Assembly: GCA_035506295.1 (NCBI GenBank)
Contig: DATJPR010000162.1
Location: forward strand, 1-10,397
Source of the DNA: DATJPR01 sp035506295
GTDB lineage: Bacteria > Bacteroidota > Ignavibacteria > UBA10030 > UBA6906
Length of the DNA stretch: 10,397 nucleotides
Direction of reading: 5' to 3'
Shown here: positions 1-6,800 of the stretch, piece by piece
Numbering within the stretch: the first letter of the stretch is position 1
Layout: each line of letters opens with the position of its first letter
Translations under genes and position numbers: made by a program
The notes under the pieces: generated by a model
Told to the model about the DNA's origin: nothing
The model's input: only the letters and a program-made list of their open reading frames with translations
The model's database searches: none

Positions 1-330
1 CGCCAACGCAGCATCGTTGACCGTGCCTCGGACGAGTGCCACGCCGCCAACACCCCAATCTTTGATGAGCGACTCTAGGCGCGTCATCTCCCCGCTGCTG
101 TCATTCAGAAACACCGGAGGAGCGGTGACCATCACCATCTGGCCGAGCTTCTCTTCAATCGTCATGCCTGCAAGCACACTGTCCGCCCACTGCCCGGAGG
201 CTTGACGAACCTTTGCGCCTGGTAGCGGCGCGTTCGCCGCAGTCGGCACACTCGCATCCCTGGCACCACCGCAACGGAGAACGGTCAGGGAGGACATCAG
301 AACCGCGATATGTAAAGGATTCAAACGCAT
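1..330 (-). CDS. Glycoside hydrolase family 3 (NagZ-like beta-N-acetylglucosaminidase), N-terminal part
   Basis: The reading frame starts at ATG 328-330 and stays open for 110 codons to the window edge, so only the N-terminus is present. Residues 1-20 form a basic start plus a hydrophobic stretch and end in Cys20. This could be a signal peptide, but Arg just before the Cys makes it a poor lipobox. Residues 48-68 (W-A-D-S-V-L-A-G-M-T-I-E-E-K-L-G-Q-M) are the classic opening of the GH3 catalytic barrel, and G-V-G-G-V near residues 93-97 fits the next strand. GH3 enzymes of this kind remove terminal beta-linked GlcNAc; in NagZ-type members the substrate is a muropeptide or MurNAc-linked disaccharide. 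The NamZ-like gene and amino-sugar kinase next door favour a peptidoglycan role. The catalytic residues lie outside the window, so activity, specificity and any fused C-terminal domain cannot be judged. It follows the kinase gene on the same strand with a 117-base gap. Confidence 0.8.
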   Translation of the reverse strand, partial: MRLNPLHIAVLMSSLTVLRCGGARDASVPTAANAPLPGAKVRQASGQWADSVLAGMTIEEKLGQMVMVTAPPVFLNDSSGEMTRLESLIKDWGVGGVALVRGTVNDAALA

Positions 331-389
331 CAAGGATGCAACTCCGTCTTCACGTTCTCAACTTCCCATAGTCTCAAAGTCTCATCTTG

Positions 390-439
390 CCCCAGTCCCC
401 CACTCTCCCATTCTCCCTTTCCCCCTTTCTCCCGCTCCC
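390..439 (-). other. Candidate G-quadruplex in pyrimidine/purine-asymmetric intergenic tract
   Basis: The gap between the kinase stop (448) and the GH3 start (330) holds a run that is almost pure C/T on the plus strand. It contains seven runs of three to five C at 390-393, 397-401, 407-409, 415-417, 421-425, 431-433 and 437-439, separated by loops of only 3 to 5 bases. On the minus strand, which is the coding strand for both flanking genes, this gives seven G-runs, more than enough for a G-quadruplex in DNA or in the transcript. The runs are only roughly periodic (6-10 bases), so it also looks like a degenerate short tandem repeat. No ordinary hairpin-plus-T terminator was seen here. Confidence 0.5.
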
Positions 440-447
440 GCGCTCTC

Positions 448-1368
448 CTATCGCCCTATCCCGGCCCTCGCCATCATCGCCGCCCCCTCCACCGAGCTTT
501 TCTCGGGCATGCAGACTTCCATCGACTGATCCGCGTCTCGCAGGGCGACCACCAGGGCCTCGCGGTACATCGTTGGTTTGTCGATCAACCCTCCCATCGT
601 CGCTACACGGACCGAAGCCATGCCGATTCTTTCCCGCACGGCCAGAATCTGTTCCGTCAACGCCTGGATACCGCGATAGACGATCTCCTGTGCCAGCGGA
701 TCGCTCTTCGCAGCGAGCTCGAGGACGAGAGGGGCAAGTGTCGCAAGATCGAGCTTCTTGTTGTACACCGAAGTGATAAGATGATCACGGGAAGTCCATC
801 CGAGCCGCTCGGAAAACAAGCGGCTGATGAGGGGCGACTCGGCCATCCCGTCCAGCAGTTTTGTGAACGCTCTGACGCCTTCAACGCCGAGGTAGTATCC
901 GCTCCCTTCATCGCCCAACGGCCGGCCCCACCCGCCCACGCGACAGATTTCATTTTTCGAACTTTTGCCGATGATCACCGAGCCTGTGCCTGCAACAACG
1001 ACGATTCCCGGCTTTCCCTGGAATGCGCCTTCCAGGGCGATGCGTGCGTCGGTTTCCACTTGCAGGGGGAAGGCCTCTCCGAAGTGCTCCCGGAGAGCGT
1101 GCTCCAACATGGACTTGTTTTCTCCGCTCCCTCCTCCAGCCAGTCCGAAAACCACGCGCCGGAGATCCGCAGGGGAACATCCTGCTTCCCGGCAGGCTTC
1201 CTCGACGACCTGCATCAATCGCTCGGCGGCCACTTTGAGAGTCACCACGTTGGGATTCGTAGCCGACGTCGTCCGTCGGGCAATCTCCGCCCCTTCATGA
1301 TTGATGAGGAGACAGGTGGTCTGGGTCCCGCCTCCGTCGACACCGAGGAAAAAGTCGGATGCGCTCAT
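448..1368 (-). CDS. BadF/BadG/BcrA/BcrD-type N-acetyl amino-sugar kinase
   Basis: This 306-residue protein is full length for a GlcNAc/MurNAc kinase of the ASKHA fold. Visible motifs are the phosphate-1 loop D11-G-G-G-T-Q-T, an acidic T-D107-A at the position of the usual catalytic Asp, the A-G-T-G-S loop at 126-130, G-G-W-G-R-P-L-G-D-E-G-S-G at 145-157 that lines the sugar site, and A-T-M-G-G at 256-260 for adenosine binding. The family phosphorylates GlcNAc, glucosamine or MurNAc with ATP in the cytoplasm. In Tannerella forsythia a BadF-type kinase (MurK) sits next to a sodium:solute symporter for MurNAc (MurT), and here a symporter and a NamZ homologue are close by, so MurNAc or GlcNAc is the likely substrate; sequence alone does not decide which. 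ATG at 1366-1368 has AAGG about 11 bases upstream. It is divergent from namZ across 126 bases. Confidence 0.88.
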   Translation of the reverse strand: MSASDFFLGVDGGGTQTTCLLINHEGAEIARRTTSATNPNVVTLKVAAERLMQVVEEACREAGCSPADLRRVVFGLAGGGSGENKSMLEHALREHFGEAFPLQVETDARIALEGAFQGKPGIVVVAGTGSVIIGKSSKNEICRVGGWGRPLGDEGSGYYLGVEGVRAFTKLLDGMAESPLISRLFSERLGWTSRDHLITSVYNKKLDLATLAPLVLELAAKSDPLAQEIVYRGIQALTEQILAVRERIGMASVRVATMGGLIDKPTMYREALVVALRDADQSMEVCMPEKSSVEGAAMMARAGIGR

Positions 1369-1431
1369 TGATGGTTGCCTTGTGGGAGGAACGCCCGCAG
1401 ATCGGCATCACTCGGATCGCAGGACAAGCTT

Positions 1432-1444
1432 TTCTTGCAATTCG
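1432..1444 (+). promoter_or_regulatory. Copy 1 of a 13-base element shared by both divergent promoter regions
   Basis: TTCTTGCAATTCG lies in the 126-base gap between the divergent kinase and namZ genes, 51 bases before the namZ ATG and 64 bases from the kinase ATG. The identical 13-mer recurs at 6725-6737 in the other divergent intergenic region. Its core TTGCAA is self-complementary and could also act as a -35 box for namZ, with TAGTTT (1458-1463) exactly 17 bases downstream. It could be an operator, a promoter element or both. Confidence 0.4.
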
Positions 1445-1484
1445 ATGCTGACGTCCGTAGTTTGCTGACGATTCGCCGGGTATC

Positions 1485-1490
1485 GGGAGA
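1485..1490 (+). promoter_or_regulatory. Ribosome binding site that fixes the namZ start
   Basis: GGGAGA ends 4 bases before ATG 1495. The frame is open further upstream to an ATG at 1375, but those 40 extra residues are basic, sit across the divergent promoter region and would put the signal peptide in the middle of the protein. The Shine-Dalgarno match and the signal peptide immediately after ATG 1495 both favour the downstream start. Confidence 0.6.
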
Positions 1491-1494
1491 TTTC

Positions 1495-2745
1495 ATGCGT
1501 ACGAAGATTTCGTCTCTTTCCATTCTTGCAGTCGTGGGTCTTCTTCTCGCCGGCCCCTGCCGTCTTCGCGGGCAGTCCGTTCTTCCCGGGATCGACATTC
1601 TTCGTGAGCGCGGGTTTGATATCCTCAAGGGAAAGCGCATCGGTCTGGTCACGAACCCCACCGGGGTCGATGCGCACCTGATCTCGACCATCGACATCCT
1701 CAGCAAGGCCCCCGGTGTCCGCCTTGTCGCACTCTTCGGACCCGAACATGGAGTTCGTGGCGATGTCTCGGCCGGCCAAGCCATCGCATCATCGACCGAT
1801 CCCGTCACCGGCGTTCCCGTCTACTCTCTCTATGGGCGGACGAAAAAGCCGACTCCCGAAATGCTTCGCGACGTCGACGTCCTTGTCTATGACATCCAGG
1901 ATATCGGTGTCCGTTCATACACGTACATCACCACTCTCGGACTGTGCATGGAGGCCGCTGCGGCAAAAGGGATTCCTTTCGTTGTGCTGGACCGGCCGGA
2001 TCCTCTCGGTGGAACACGAATCGAAGGCGCAGTCGTCAAGCCGGGGTTTCTCTCGCCGGTAAGTCCCTATCCGATCCCCTACATTTACGGCCTCACGCCC
2101 GGCGAGCTCGCGCGTTACCTGAACGGCGAGAAGCTGCTCTCCGGAGGCGTCGCATGTTCGCTTGTCGTCGTTCCTCTGAAAGGCTGGACACGCTCCATGC
2201 TGTTTTCGGCGACCGGGCTCCAATGGGTCCCCACATCGCCGCACATTCCAACCGCCGATGTTGCGCTCTATTATCCTGCGACGGGAATTCTGGGAGAGCT
2301 CGGGACGCTGTCTGAGGGCGTCGGGTACACACTTCCCTTCAGGCTTGTCGGGGCGACGTGGATCGACGCGGATCTCCTCGCCGCACAGCTGGATTCGGAA
2401 CATCTGCCGGGGGTCGCGTTTCGTCCCGTGACCTATCGTCCATTCTACGGGAGGGACGCACAAAAGGAATTGCATGGAGTCCAGCTGTACATTCTCAATC
2501 CCGCCCTCTGTCCGCTTGTCTCCCTCCAGTTCCGGATCATGGAGGCGGTGCACGCACAGGCACCCGATCGGACCATTTTCGGCGCCGACAGCGCGCGATG
2601 GCAGGCATTCGACCGGGTGATCGGCGAAAGTCGAATCCGTGAGGCGTTCACCCGGCGCTACGCAACGGTAGACATCCTGCCTCTTCTGGACGACGGCATA
2701 GCAGAATTCAAGGCCAAAGCCGCCCGCTACTATTTATATCGTTGA
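1495..2745 (+). CDS. namZ: Exo-beta-N-acetylmuramidase NamZ-like (DUF1343, GH171)
   Basis: The 416-residue protein starts with a clear signal peptide (residues 1-27: basic M-R-T-K, hydrophobic core to about 20, probable cleavage near R-G-Q-S), so it is exported. The body is a complete DUF1343 domain with its hallmark motifs: N-P-T-G at 54-57, F-G-P-E-H-G at 81-86 with the conserved Glu84-His85 pair, D-I-Q-D-I-G-V-R-S-Y-T-Y at 133-144, L-D-R-P-D-P-L-G-G at 165-173, T-S-P-H-I-P-T at 247-253 and L-S-E-G at 272-275. Characterised members (Bacillus subtilis NamZ, formerly YbbC) cleave terminal MurNAc from the non-reducing end of peptidoglycan chains and work with a GH3 NagZ, as the GH3 gene here would. 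It is transcribed opposite to all its neighbours and converges with the DUF4922 gene 18 bases away. Family call is firm; exact substrate is inferred. Confidence 0.9.
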   Translation: MRTKISSLSILAVVGLLLAGPCRLRGQSVLPGIDILRERGFDILKGKRIGLVTNPTGVDAHLISTIDILSKAPGVRLVALFGPEHGVRGDVSAGQAIASSTDPVTGVPVYSLYGRTKKPTPEMLRDVDVLVYDIQDIGVRSYTYITTLGLCMEAAAAKGIPFVVLDRPDPLGGTRIEGAVVKPGFLSPVSPYPIPYIYGLTPGELARYLNGEKLLSGGVACSLVVVPLKGWTRSMLFSATGLQWVPTSPHIPTADVALYYPATGILGELGTLSEGVGYTLPFRLVGATWIDADLLAAQLDSEHLPGVAFRPVTYRPFYGRDAQKELHGVQLYILNPALCPLVSLQFRIMEAVHAQAPDRTIFGADSARWQAFDRVIGESRIREAFTRRYATVDILPLLDDGIAEFKAKAARYYLYR

Positions 2746-2763
2746 ATCCCGTGGTCGGGCCGC

Positions 2764-3777
2764 TTACTCGCTGATCACCTCAGAGATTGCTCCCGTGACA
2801 TCCCGGAACAGTTCCGCCGGCAGCGTTACTTCTTCAATGATCTCCTTCATGACTTCACCGTCGACCCTCTCAAAATCGTCTTCCACGGGAACGACCCCCA
2901 CCCCGCCCAGATCTATCGCCGCCGGGCTCATCAGAATTCTTCTCGGCGGATCTGCGAAGTAGCGCTCGGGTCGGTGTTTTGACCGGAGGAAAATCACCAG
3001 CCGCCAGGTTCCTTCATCGACCCAGCAGAGAAGGTTGAGCATCGGCTCTTCGTTTGTCCCTTCCACGCTTTCCACCACACGATAGATGGACTCGAATGCT
3101 TCCGCCATCGCCTTTGCCGATGCAGATTCCAGCGCGATGAAAGCAGGAAGATACCGGTCGACGCTGATGACCTTCACCTCTCCGTTGTCGGCAAGCAGCC
3201 GCCCGAACCGTGCGCACACGTTGAGATAGTCTTCCACCAGCGGAAGAAAGGTCCGCGTCCCCGCCTGGAAATGCAGATGGTCGGGAGCAGAGGCGCCACA
3301 TCGCGGCCCGTTGTACAGGACAAGATATTCCGGAGAAAGATCCAGCGCAAGGCTCAGCAAGGATTCGAACCCTGCGAGGACTTCCTGCGGTCGATGATCG
3401 ACGTGCGCGATCGTGAAATGCTCAGGAAAGATCGGGTAGGGATTGACCAGGAGAAGAAACTCGTCGCGGTACAGGATCCCCCGTTGTTCCGGCGGAAGGT
3501 TATCATGACACAAAAAGCAGGGACGCGCGCGGATCGAGGAGTCGTCGACTTTCGCCGTCGTGGATTTCATCCGGCCCGGGTTGGACTGTACGCTCAGCCT
3601 GATGAAATTCAGATCGAAGGAAGCGGTCTTGACATTCTCCAGACCTTTGTATCCCAGCCGCGCAAGTTCCCATGTCGCCTGCTGATGGAGCAACAGCGCC
3701 TGCAGCTCGCCCGAGAGTGTCTGTCCGGGAAGGTATTCGCGCAGCTCTTGTTCCGAAACCACACGGTCGCGAATCAT
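2764..3777 (-). CDS. DUF4922 protein, HIT/GalT-like putative nucleotidyltransferase or phosphorylase
   Basis: This 337-residue protein looks complete and lacks a signal peptide, so it should be cytoplasmic. Motifs seen: R-P-C87-F-L-C90 (possible metal or structural CxxC), N-P-Y-P-I-F-P-E-H120-F-T-I-A-H-V-D-H at 112-128, Y-N-G-P-R-C-G-A-S-A-P-D-H167-L-H169-F-Q171, and a basic R-S-K-H-R-P-E-R-Y-F at 265-274. The H-x-H-x-Q triad plus the upstream N-P-x-P...H-F-x-x region is the active-site layout of GalT, Ap4A phosphorylase and GDP-L-galactose phosphorylase (VTC2), where the middle His becomes nucleotidylated. The substrate of this family is not known to me. It is the last gene of the symporter-SpoIID-DUF4922 unit (18-base gap after spoIID), so a nucleotide-sugar step in peptidoglycan-sugar salvage is a reasonable hypothesis. 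The Shine-Dalgarno sequence is weak. Confidence 0.75.
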   Translation of the reverse strand: MIRDRVVSEQELREYLPGQTLSGELQALLLHQQATWELARLGYKGLENVKTASFDLNFIRLSVQSNPGRMKSTTAKVDDSSIRARPCFLCHDNLPPEQRGILYRDEFLLLVNPYPIFPEHFTIAHVDHRPQEVLAGFESLLSLALDLSPEYLVLYNGPRCGASAPDHLHFQAGTRTFLPLVEDYLNVCARFGRLLADNGEVKVISVDRYLPAFIALESASAKAMAEAFESIYRVVESVEGTNEEPMLNLLCWVDEGTWRLVIFLRSKHRPERYFADPPRRILMSPAAIDLGGVGVVPVEDDFERVDGEVMKEIIEEVTLPAELFRDVTGAISEVISE

Positions 3778-3795
3778 CGGCGCGATCCGGCGAAG

Positions 3796-5148
3796 CTATT
3801 GGTAGAGACGTTCAATCACCGCTCCTTGAAAGTAATGCCGGAGGATTTGATCCGCTGTGAATCCGCGCTCGCCCATGACCCCTGCCCCGATTTGACAGAG
3901 CCCGACGCCATGACCCCATCCTGCACCCATGAGAATGAATCGTTCCGGGAGATCACCCGCCCTTCCCCGGTCGTCCACGACAAACGCGGAACTGGGCAGA
4001 TGCGTCGCCGACAGCACCCGGCGAATCTCCAGTTCTTTGCCGATCGTAAGTGTCGAAGATTTGCCCATGATCCGCAGCTCGACAATGCGTCCTGACGACC
4101 CCCGTCGCACAGGATTCAGCGATATGATCCCGCCAAAATCGACTCCGGTCTTCTCGCGCAGTCGCGTGTTCAGTTCATCTTGAGGGATTTCGATGCTCCA
4201 CCGGTAGGAGTCCGTCGTTTCCTGATCGACCGTCGGAAGAATTCTGCGCACCAGATTCGGGTCCTCGACACGGCAAAAAGAGGGCGGGCTGGAGCGGATC
4301 CACCGTTCTGCCAGATCTTCTCGCGTCAGATCCGGAAGCGATTCTCCCTCTGCATCGCGGACGGGGACGAGGTAGCCGTGGTGTTCGGGATCCCATGCGC
4401 TCTCGTAGAGTTCAGAGATACCGCCGCATGATTTTGAGAATCGCGCGTCGCACACCCGGCCTTCGTATGTCAACACCCGCCCGCGCGTCGCAGCGACCGC
4501 TTCCGCCACGACCGGCGTGCCGGCTTTCGTCATGCCCTGGTAGCGCTGGCAGTGATCGTCCGCGCACACATCGAAGAGCGCGTGGTCTTCACGATCATAC
4601 CAGCGAATCATTCGCCCGGGTTCATGCAGAACGGAAGGAGGCCTGGCCGCGCTTCCAGCCTTCCGGTCTCGGGAAAACTGGAGCTGCGCCACCAGCCAGC
4701 TGCGTGATGCCACGGCCTGGGCTTTCAGGAACTCGAGCGGCGCTTCGGCGCTCATCTCGGACGAGATGACGCTCAGCAAATATTCTTCGATGCCGACAAC
4801 ATTGATCGCCTGCACGTTCCGTCCGGTCCGGATCACTTTGAGCGATCCGCGAAATCGCTGGTGCTCCGTCCGTTCCCAGTGAAAATTCTTGCCGATGACG
4901 ACGTCATACACCAGGAACGAGTTCTTCCGGGGATCGACCGGAGTGAGAGTAATTTCTTTTGCGTGGACCACCGTCCCGGATTCCGTTCCCAGCATCACCC
5001 CGTCGCCATCGGCGCTCGCCATGGCCGTTCCGGAGAATGTTCTTCCTCCGCCTTCGACGGAAAACGAGCCGTCGAAAGAGAGCATAATTTTCTCACCTTC
5101 GATAATCCCCACAGCGAGGGATTGTTCCTCAGAACGCAATTCGATCAT
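3796..5148 (-). CDS. SpoIID/LytB-domain protein (lytic transglycosylase/amidase-enhancer family), no signal peptide
   Basis: The 450-residue protein carries a full SpoIID domain: G-I-E-E-Y-L-L-S-V-I-S-S-E131-M at 119-132, with Glu131 at the place of the catalytic Glu, K-A-Q-A-V-A-S-R-S at 142-150, C195-A-D-D-H199-C200 matching the Cys/His cluster that binds zinc in clostridial SpoIID, A-T-R-G at 220-223, S-K-S-C-G-G at 238-243, and a C-terminal G-W-G-H-G-V-G-L-C-Q-I-G-A-G at 410-423. SpoIID cleaves glycan strands stripped of stem peptides; LytB enhances an amidase. Both act outside the cytoplasm, yet this protein begins M-I-E-L-R-S-E-E with no hydrophobic segment. The frame closes at a TGA (5170-5172) only seven codons upstream with no other ATG, GTG or TTG, so a missed signal peptide is unlikely. 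It starts 28 bases after the symporter stop and is followed 18 bases later by the DUF4922 gene. The extra N-terminal ~110 residues look beta-rich and are unassigned. Confidence 0.85.
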   Translation of the reverse strand: MIELRSEEQSLAVGIIEGEKIMLSFDGSFSVEGGGRTFSGTAMASADGDGVMLGTESGTVVHAKEITLTPVDPRKNSFLVYDVVIGKNFHWERTEHQRFRGSLKVIRTGRNVQAINVVGIEEYLLSVISSEMSAEAPLEFLKAQAVASRSWLVAQLQFSRDRKAGSAARPPSVLHEPGRMIRWYDREDHALFDVCADDHCQRYQGMTKAGTPVVAEAVAATRGRVLTYEGRVCDARFSKSCGGISELYESAWDPEHHGYLVPVRDAEGESLPDLTREDLAERWIRSSPPSFCRVEDPNLVRRILPTVDQETTDSYRWSIEIPQDELNTRLREKTGVDFGGIISLNPVRRGSSGRIVELRIMGKSSTLTIGKELEIRRVLSATHLPSSAFVVDDRGRAGDLPERFILMGAGWGHGVGLCQIGAGVMGERGFTADQILRHYFQGAVIERLYQ

Positions 5149-5176
5149 CGGACTCGTAATGTACGAGATTCACACT

Positions 5177-6652
5177 TCAGTTTCGCGTACGGACGAGCCA
5201 CAAGCACAGCGGCCTGATATTTCCCGCCAGAATTGCCACACTGCACCCGATCACGGTGTGCCAGGTGTAGGCAATGGCTGTCCACCGCAGAACCGAGATC
5301 ATCACCGTGATCGATGCAAGAAAGCCCGCGTATGCATCGAGGCTGGTCGTCTTTCGAAACAGCAGACCAAGGAAAAACGTCCCCAGGAGAGCGCCGTAGG
5401 TGAATGACGCGATGGTCAGGCCTAATTCCACGACGGGATTGTGCGTGTCCGTGAACAGCATCGCTCCGCCGATGAGCGCCAGCCCCCAGGCCAGCGTCAA
5501 TCCTCGTGACCATCGCATCTCTTCTGCCGAGTCGAGCGCTCTCCTCCGGAGCGGTTTAAGAATATCAAGATATGTCGATGACGCAAGCGACGAGATGGAG
5601 GTGGACAATGTCCCCATGGCAGAGGCGAGAATGCCGGCGACCATGAGCCCTGAGAGCCCGAAAGGAAGTTCGTGAATAATAAAGAAGGGGAACACTTCGT
5701 CGGTCGTTGCCAGCCCCAGCTGCCCGACCGATGCGCCGCGGTAGTACGCGAAGAGTCCGATCCCGAGGACAAGAAAAAAAGCAAACTGCACAAGGATGAC
5801 GAACGCGTCAAGCATCAGCGCCTTCTGACTTGCGGCCTTCGAAGAACATGCCAGGAGGCGCTGGACGATGAGCTGATCGGTGCCATGCGACGCCATCGAG
5901 AGAAACGCGCCGCCGATGACGCCACCCAGGAGCGTGTACGGGTTGCTGAAGAACTCCGACCATGGGCCCCGAGCGCCGACGTCGAGAATGGAGAATTTGT
6001 CCGGCACTTGAGCATGTGCGATAGCTACGACGCCCTGCCATCCTCCCGGAACACGCGACAGGATCAACACGAACGACGCGACGGCACCCGCGAGATAGAC
6101 TACAAGCTGGGCGACATCCATTGCGACAACCGCCCGCAAGCCTCCTGCCGCTGTGTATGCCAGGGTGAAGAAGCCAATGATCAGAATACAGTTTGCGTAG
6201 CTCAGACCGGTAATCATATGAACCGGAATTGCCGTCGCGAAGAGCCGCACTCCCGACGCGAGAACCCGTGTCACGATGAAGACCGTGGAGGAGAATTTCC
6301 GGAGCGAAAGGCCAAATCGTTTGCCAAGAAAATCGTACGCCGTTTCCAGCGTGCCCCGGTAGTACGCGGGGATGAACACCAGACTGACCGCCATTCGACC
6401 CACGACGTACCCAAACACCAGCTGGAGGAAGTGCATCGTTCCTGCGTAGGCGATCCCCGGCACACTGATCACCGTCAGCGCACTGGTTTCGCCGGCCGCA
6501 ATCGAAAGGCCGACGAGAGGCCACGAAAGCGATCTCCCTCCAAGAAAGTAGTCCAGTGCCGTCCGTTGTCGACCCGTGAGGAACATCCCTGCCGAAGTCA
6601 CAACGAGGAGGTAGGCACCGACGATGCAGTAGTCGAGGATAGAAAAGCCCAT
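5177..6652 (-). CDS. Sodium:solute symporter (SSS/SSF family), probable amino-sugar importer
   Basis: A hydrophobic 491-residue protein with about 13 membrane segments, normal for the SSS family. Typical motifs are D-Y-F-L-G-G-R-S-L at 34-42, A-A-G-E-T-S-A-L-T-V-I-S-V-P-G at 52-66, the S-H-G-T-D-Q-L-I-V-Q-R-L-L signature at 255-267, and G-T-L-S-T-S-I-S-S-L-A-S-S-T at 347-360, the Ser/Thr-rich helix that forms the Na2 sodium site. Substrate cannot be read from the sequence. A MurNAc importer of this family (MurT of Tannerella forsythia) is encoded next to a BadF kinase, and the present neighbours match that pattern. ATG 6650-6652 was chosen because it starts just before the first membrane helix; a TTG at 6733 would add 27 polar residues and overlap the shared 13-base element. 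No good Shine-Dalgarno. It is first in a three-gene unit with the SpoIID and DUF4922 genes. Confidence 0.88.
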   Translation of the reverse strand: MGFSILDYCIVGAYLLVVTSAGMFLTGRQRTALDYFLGGRSLSWPLVGLSIAAGETSALTVISVPGIAYAGTMHFLQLVFGYVVGRMAVSLVFIPAYYRGTLETAYDFLGKRFGLSLRKFSSTVFIVTRVLASGVRLFATAIPVHMITGLSYANCILIIGFFTLAYTAAGGLRAVVAMDVAQLVVYLAGAVASFVLILSRVPGGWQGVVAIAHAQVPDKFSILDVGARGPWSEFFSNPYTLLGGVIGGAFLSMASHGTDQLIVQRLLACSSKAASQKALMLDAFVILVQFAFFLVLGIGLFAYYRGASVGQLGLATTDEVFPFFIIHELPFGLSGLMVAGILASAMGTLSTSISSLASSTYLDILKPLRRRALDSAEEMRWSRGLTLAWGLALIGGAMLFTDTHNPVVELGLTIASFTYGALLGTFFLGLLFRKTTSLDAYAGFLASITVMISVLRWTAIAYTWHTVIGCSVAILAGNIRPLCLWLVRTRN

Positions 6653-6724
6653 GACGGGTTTTGCGGTGCGAGCAATGTACACAGCCCCGTGACGATTTCC
6701 AAATCCCCCGGATTTCTCCGCGGA

Positions 6725-6737
6725 TTCTTGCAATTCG
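6725..6737 (+). promoter_or_regulatory. Copy 2 of the shared 13-base element
   Basis: TTCTTGCAATTCG, identical to 1432-1444, lies in the 148-base gap between the divergent symporter and MFS genes, 64 bases before the MFS ATG and 73 bases from the symporter ATG. Both copies have the same orientation and each stands in a divergent regulatory gap, next to genes of the salvage locus. Confidence 0.45.
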
Positions 6738-6756
6738 GGAAAGTGGTGCGTACACT
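6728..6756 (+). promoter_or_regulatory. Candidate promoter for the MFS-asparaginase unit
   Basis: TTGCAA (6728-6733) and TACACT (6751-6756) are separated by 17 bases, each matching four of six bases of the sigma-70 consensus. TACACTTG also resembles the Bacteroidota -7 motif (TAnnTTTG) with one mismatch. The namZ upstream region has the same TTGCAA with TAGTTT at the same 17-base spacing. If real, the transcript would start near 6763. Weak evidence on its own. Confidence 0.3.
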
Positions 6757-6800
6757 TGGTACAAATATCTCACTGCCACCACTGTCCGCACTGAATCTTC

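Noticed and set aside
390..439. CRISPR-like or phage-type repeat array
   Set aside because: Runs are short and degenerate with 3-5 base gaps; there are no repeat units of 20-40 bases, no spacers and no cas genes.
1375..1494. Upstream extension of the NamZ frame from ATG 1375
   Set aside because: It would bury the signal peptide and cross the divergent promoter gap; ATG 1495 has a good GGGAGA ribosome binding site and a direct signal peptide.
2746..2763. Possible bidirectional terminator hairpin CCCG-TGGT-CGGG between convergent namZ and DUF4922 genes
   Set aside because: The stem is only four base pairs and no T-run follows on either strand, so it does not qualify as an intrinsic terminator.
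6653..6733. TTG start extending the symporter by 27 residues
   Set aside because: The added residues are polar, TTG is a weak start without a clear ribosome binding site, and the shared 13-base element overlaps it.
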